Part shown: positions 5,225 through 5,576 of the stretch, piece by piece | Layout of the letters: every line of letters begins with the position of its first letter | How positions within the stretch are numbered: position 1 is the first letter of the stretch | Source of the DNA: Gammaproteobacteria bacterium | GTDB taxonomy: Bacteria > Pseudomonadota > Gammaproteobacteria > UBA9339 | Assembly: GCA_018814965.1 (NCBI GenBank) | Contig: JAHIYS010000142.1 | Coordinates: 1 to 5,576 of the forward strand | Length of the DNA: 5,576 bases | Reading direction: 5' to 3' | The notes under the pieces: generated by a model | What the model was told of the DNA's origin: nothing | The model's input: the letters and a program-made list of their open reading frames with translations, nothing else | Database searches by the model: none | Made by a program: the position numbers and the translations under genes

Positions 5225-5576
5225 ATGCAAAATTCAAGCGTTCGTCATGATTGGTCTTTGGCCGAAATTAGAGGCTTATTTTTATTGCCTTTTATAAAAT
5301 TAATTTATTATGCTTTGGAATCTCATCAAAGATATTTTTCTAAGAATTTAATGCAAATTAGTAGTTTAATTAGTATTAAAACCGGTTCATGTCCAGAGGA
5401 TTGTGCTTATTGCGCGCAAAGTAGTCATCATAAAACCGACATTAAATCTCATGATTTATTAAGCTTGAATGAGGTTGTCGCAAAAGCTAAGGACATTAAG
5501 GATATAGGCGGTACCCGTTGTTGTATGGGAGCTGCTTGGAGTTTTCCAACAAAAAAGCAGTTTGAGCAAATATTGC
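5225..5576 (+). CDS. bioB: Biotin synthase, N-terminal part (cut by window end)
   Basis: 117 complete codons are present and the frame runs off the window; the full family length is about 320-350 residues. BioB is a radical-SAM enzyme that inserts sulfur into dethiobiotin, the last step of biotin synthesis. The radical-SAM cluster motif CPEDCAYC gives C56, C60 and C63, and T-R-C-C-M-G-A-A-W supplies C100, the equivalent of the first [2Fe-2S] ligand (C97 in E. coli, a constant offset of 3). The N-terminus (HDWSLAEIRGLF) aligns with E. coli RPRWTLSQVTELF, which supports the ATG at 5225; a GTG two codons upstream (5219) is possible. No Shine-Dalgarno sequence precedes it. Other bio genes are likely to follow downstream, as is usual for this arrangement. 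Confidence 0.97.
   Translation, partial: MQNSSVRHDWSLAEIRGLFLLPFIKLIYYALESHQRYFSKNLMQISSLISIKTGSCPEDCAYCAQSSHHKTDIKSHDLLSLNEVVAKAKDIKDIGGTRCCMGAAWSFPTKKQFEQIL

Overview
The window is AT-rich and holds five genes. The set suggests a host-associated, low-GC Gammaproteobacterium, possibly of the Legionellales/Coxiella-like kind. The reasons are a divergent bioA/bioB pair with a BirA-type operator between them, as in enteric bacteria, and an inverse-autotransporter-type outer-membrane protein. This placement is inference; no rRNA or other phylogenetic marker is present.

Left part (1-771, + strand): two small tandem genes (109 and 108 codons) encode paralogous peptides. Each has a 17-residue double-glycine leader that fits the class II bacteriocin/microcin consensus (L at -12, E at -8, V at -4, GG at -2/-1), followed by a core of about 91 residues with two hydrophobic segments, a basic loop and an acidic tail. 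No dedicated exporter, peptidase or immunity gene lies in the window.

Middle part (772-3767): after a 116-bp gap with a hairpin and a 14-bp tandem repeat comes a 915-residue secreted protein. It has a Sec signal peptide, an N-terminal beta-barrel resembling the intimin/invasin inverse-autotransporter barrel, an intimin-like linker after the barrel, a non-repetitive passenger of about 145 residues, and then seven copies of a W/P/F/AKxAR motif separated by acidic, Ala/Ser-rich spacers. I do not recognise this repeat; it is the most novel element here. Two adjacent units are a 162-bp tandem duplication, so the array has expanded recently. A strong hairpin follows the gene, in the convergent space before bioA.

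Right part (3768-5576): bioA (- strand) and the 5' part of bioB (+ strand, cut by the window edge) diverge from an 80-bp intergenic region. That region holds an inverted repeat with the half-site pattern and spacing of a BirA operator, overlapped by a good bioB promoter and a perfect bioA -10 box. BioA makes 7,8-diaminopelargonate and BioB inserts sulfur into dethiobiotin, so the two would be co-repressed when biotin is plentiful.

The left and middle genes form an accessory, surface or secreted module with no obvious link to the biotin genes. A working hypothesis is that the two exported peptides and the repeat-bearing surface protein act in the same competition or host-interaction process, but only their adjacency supports this.
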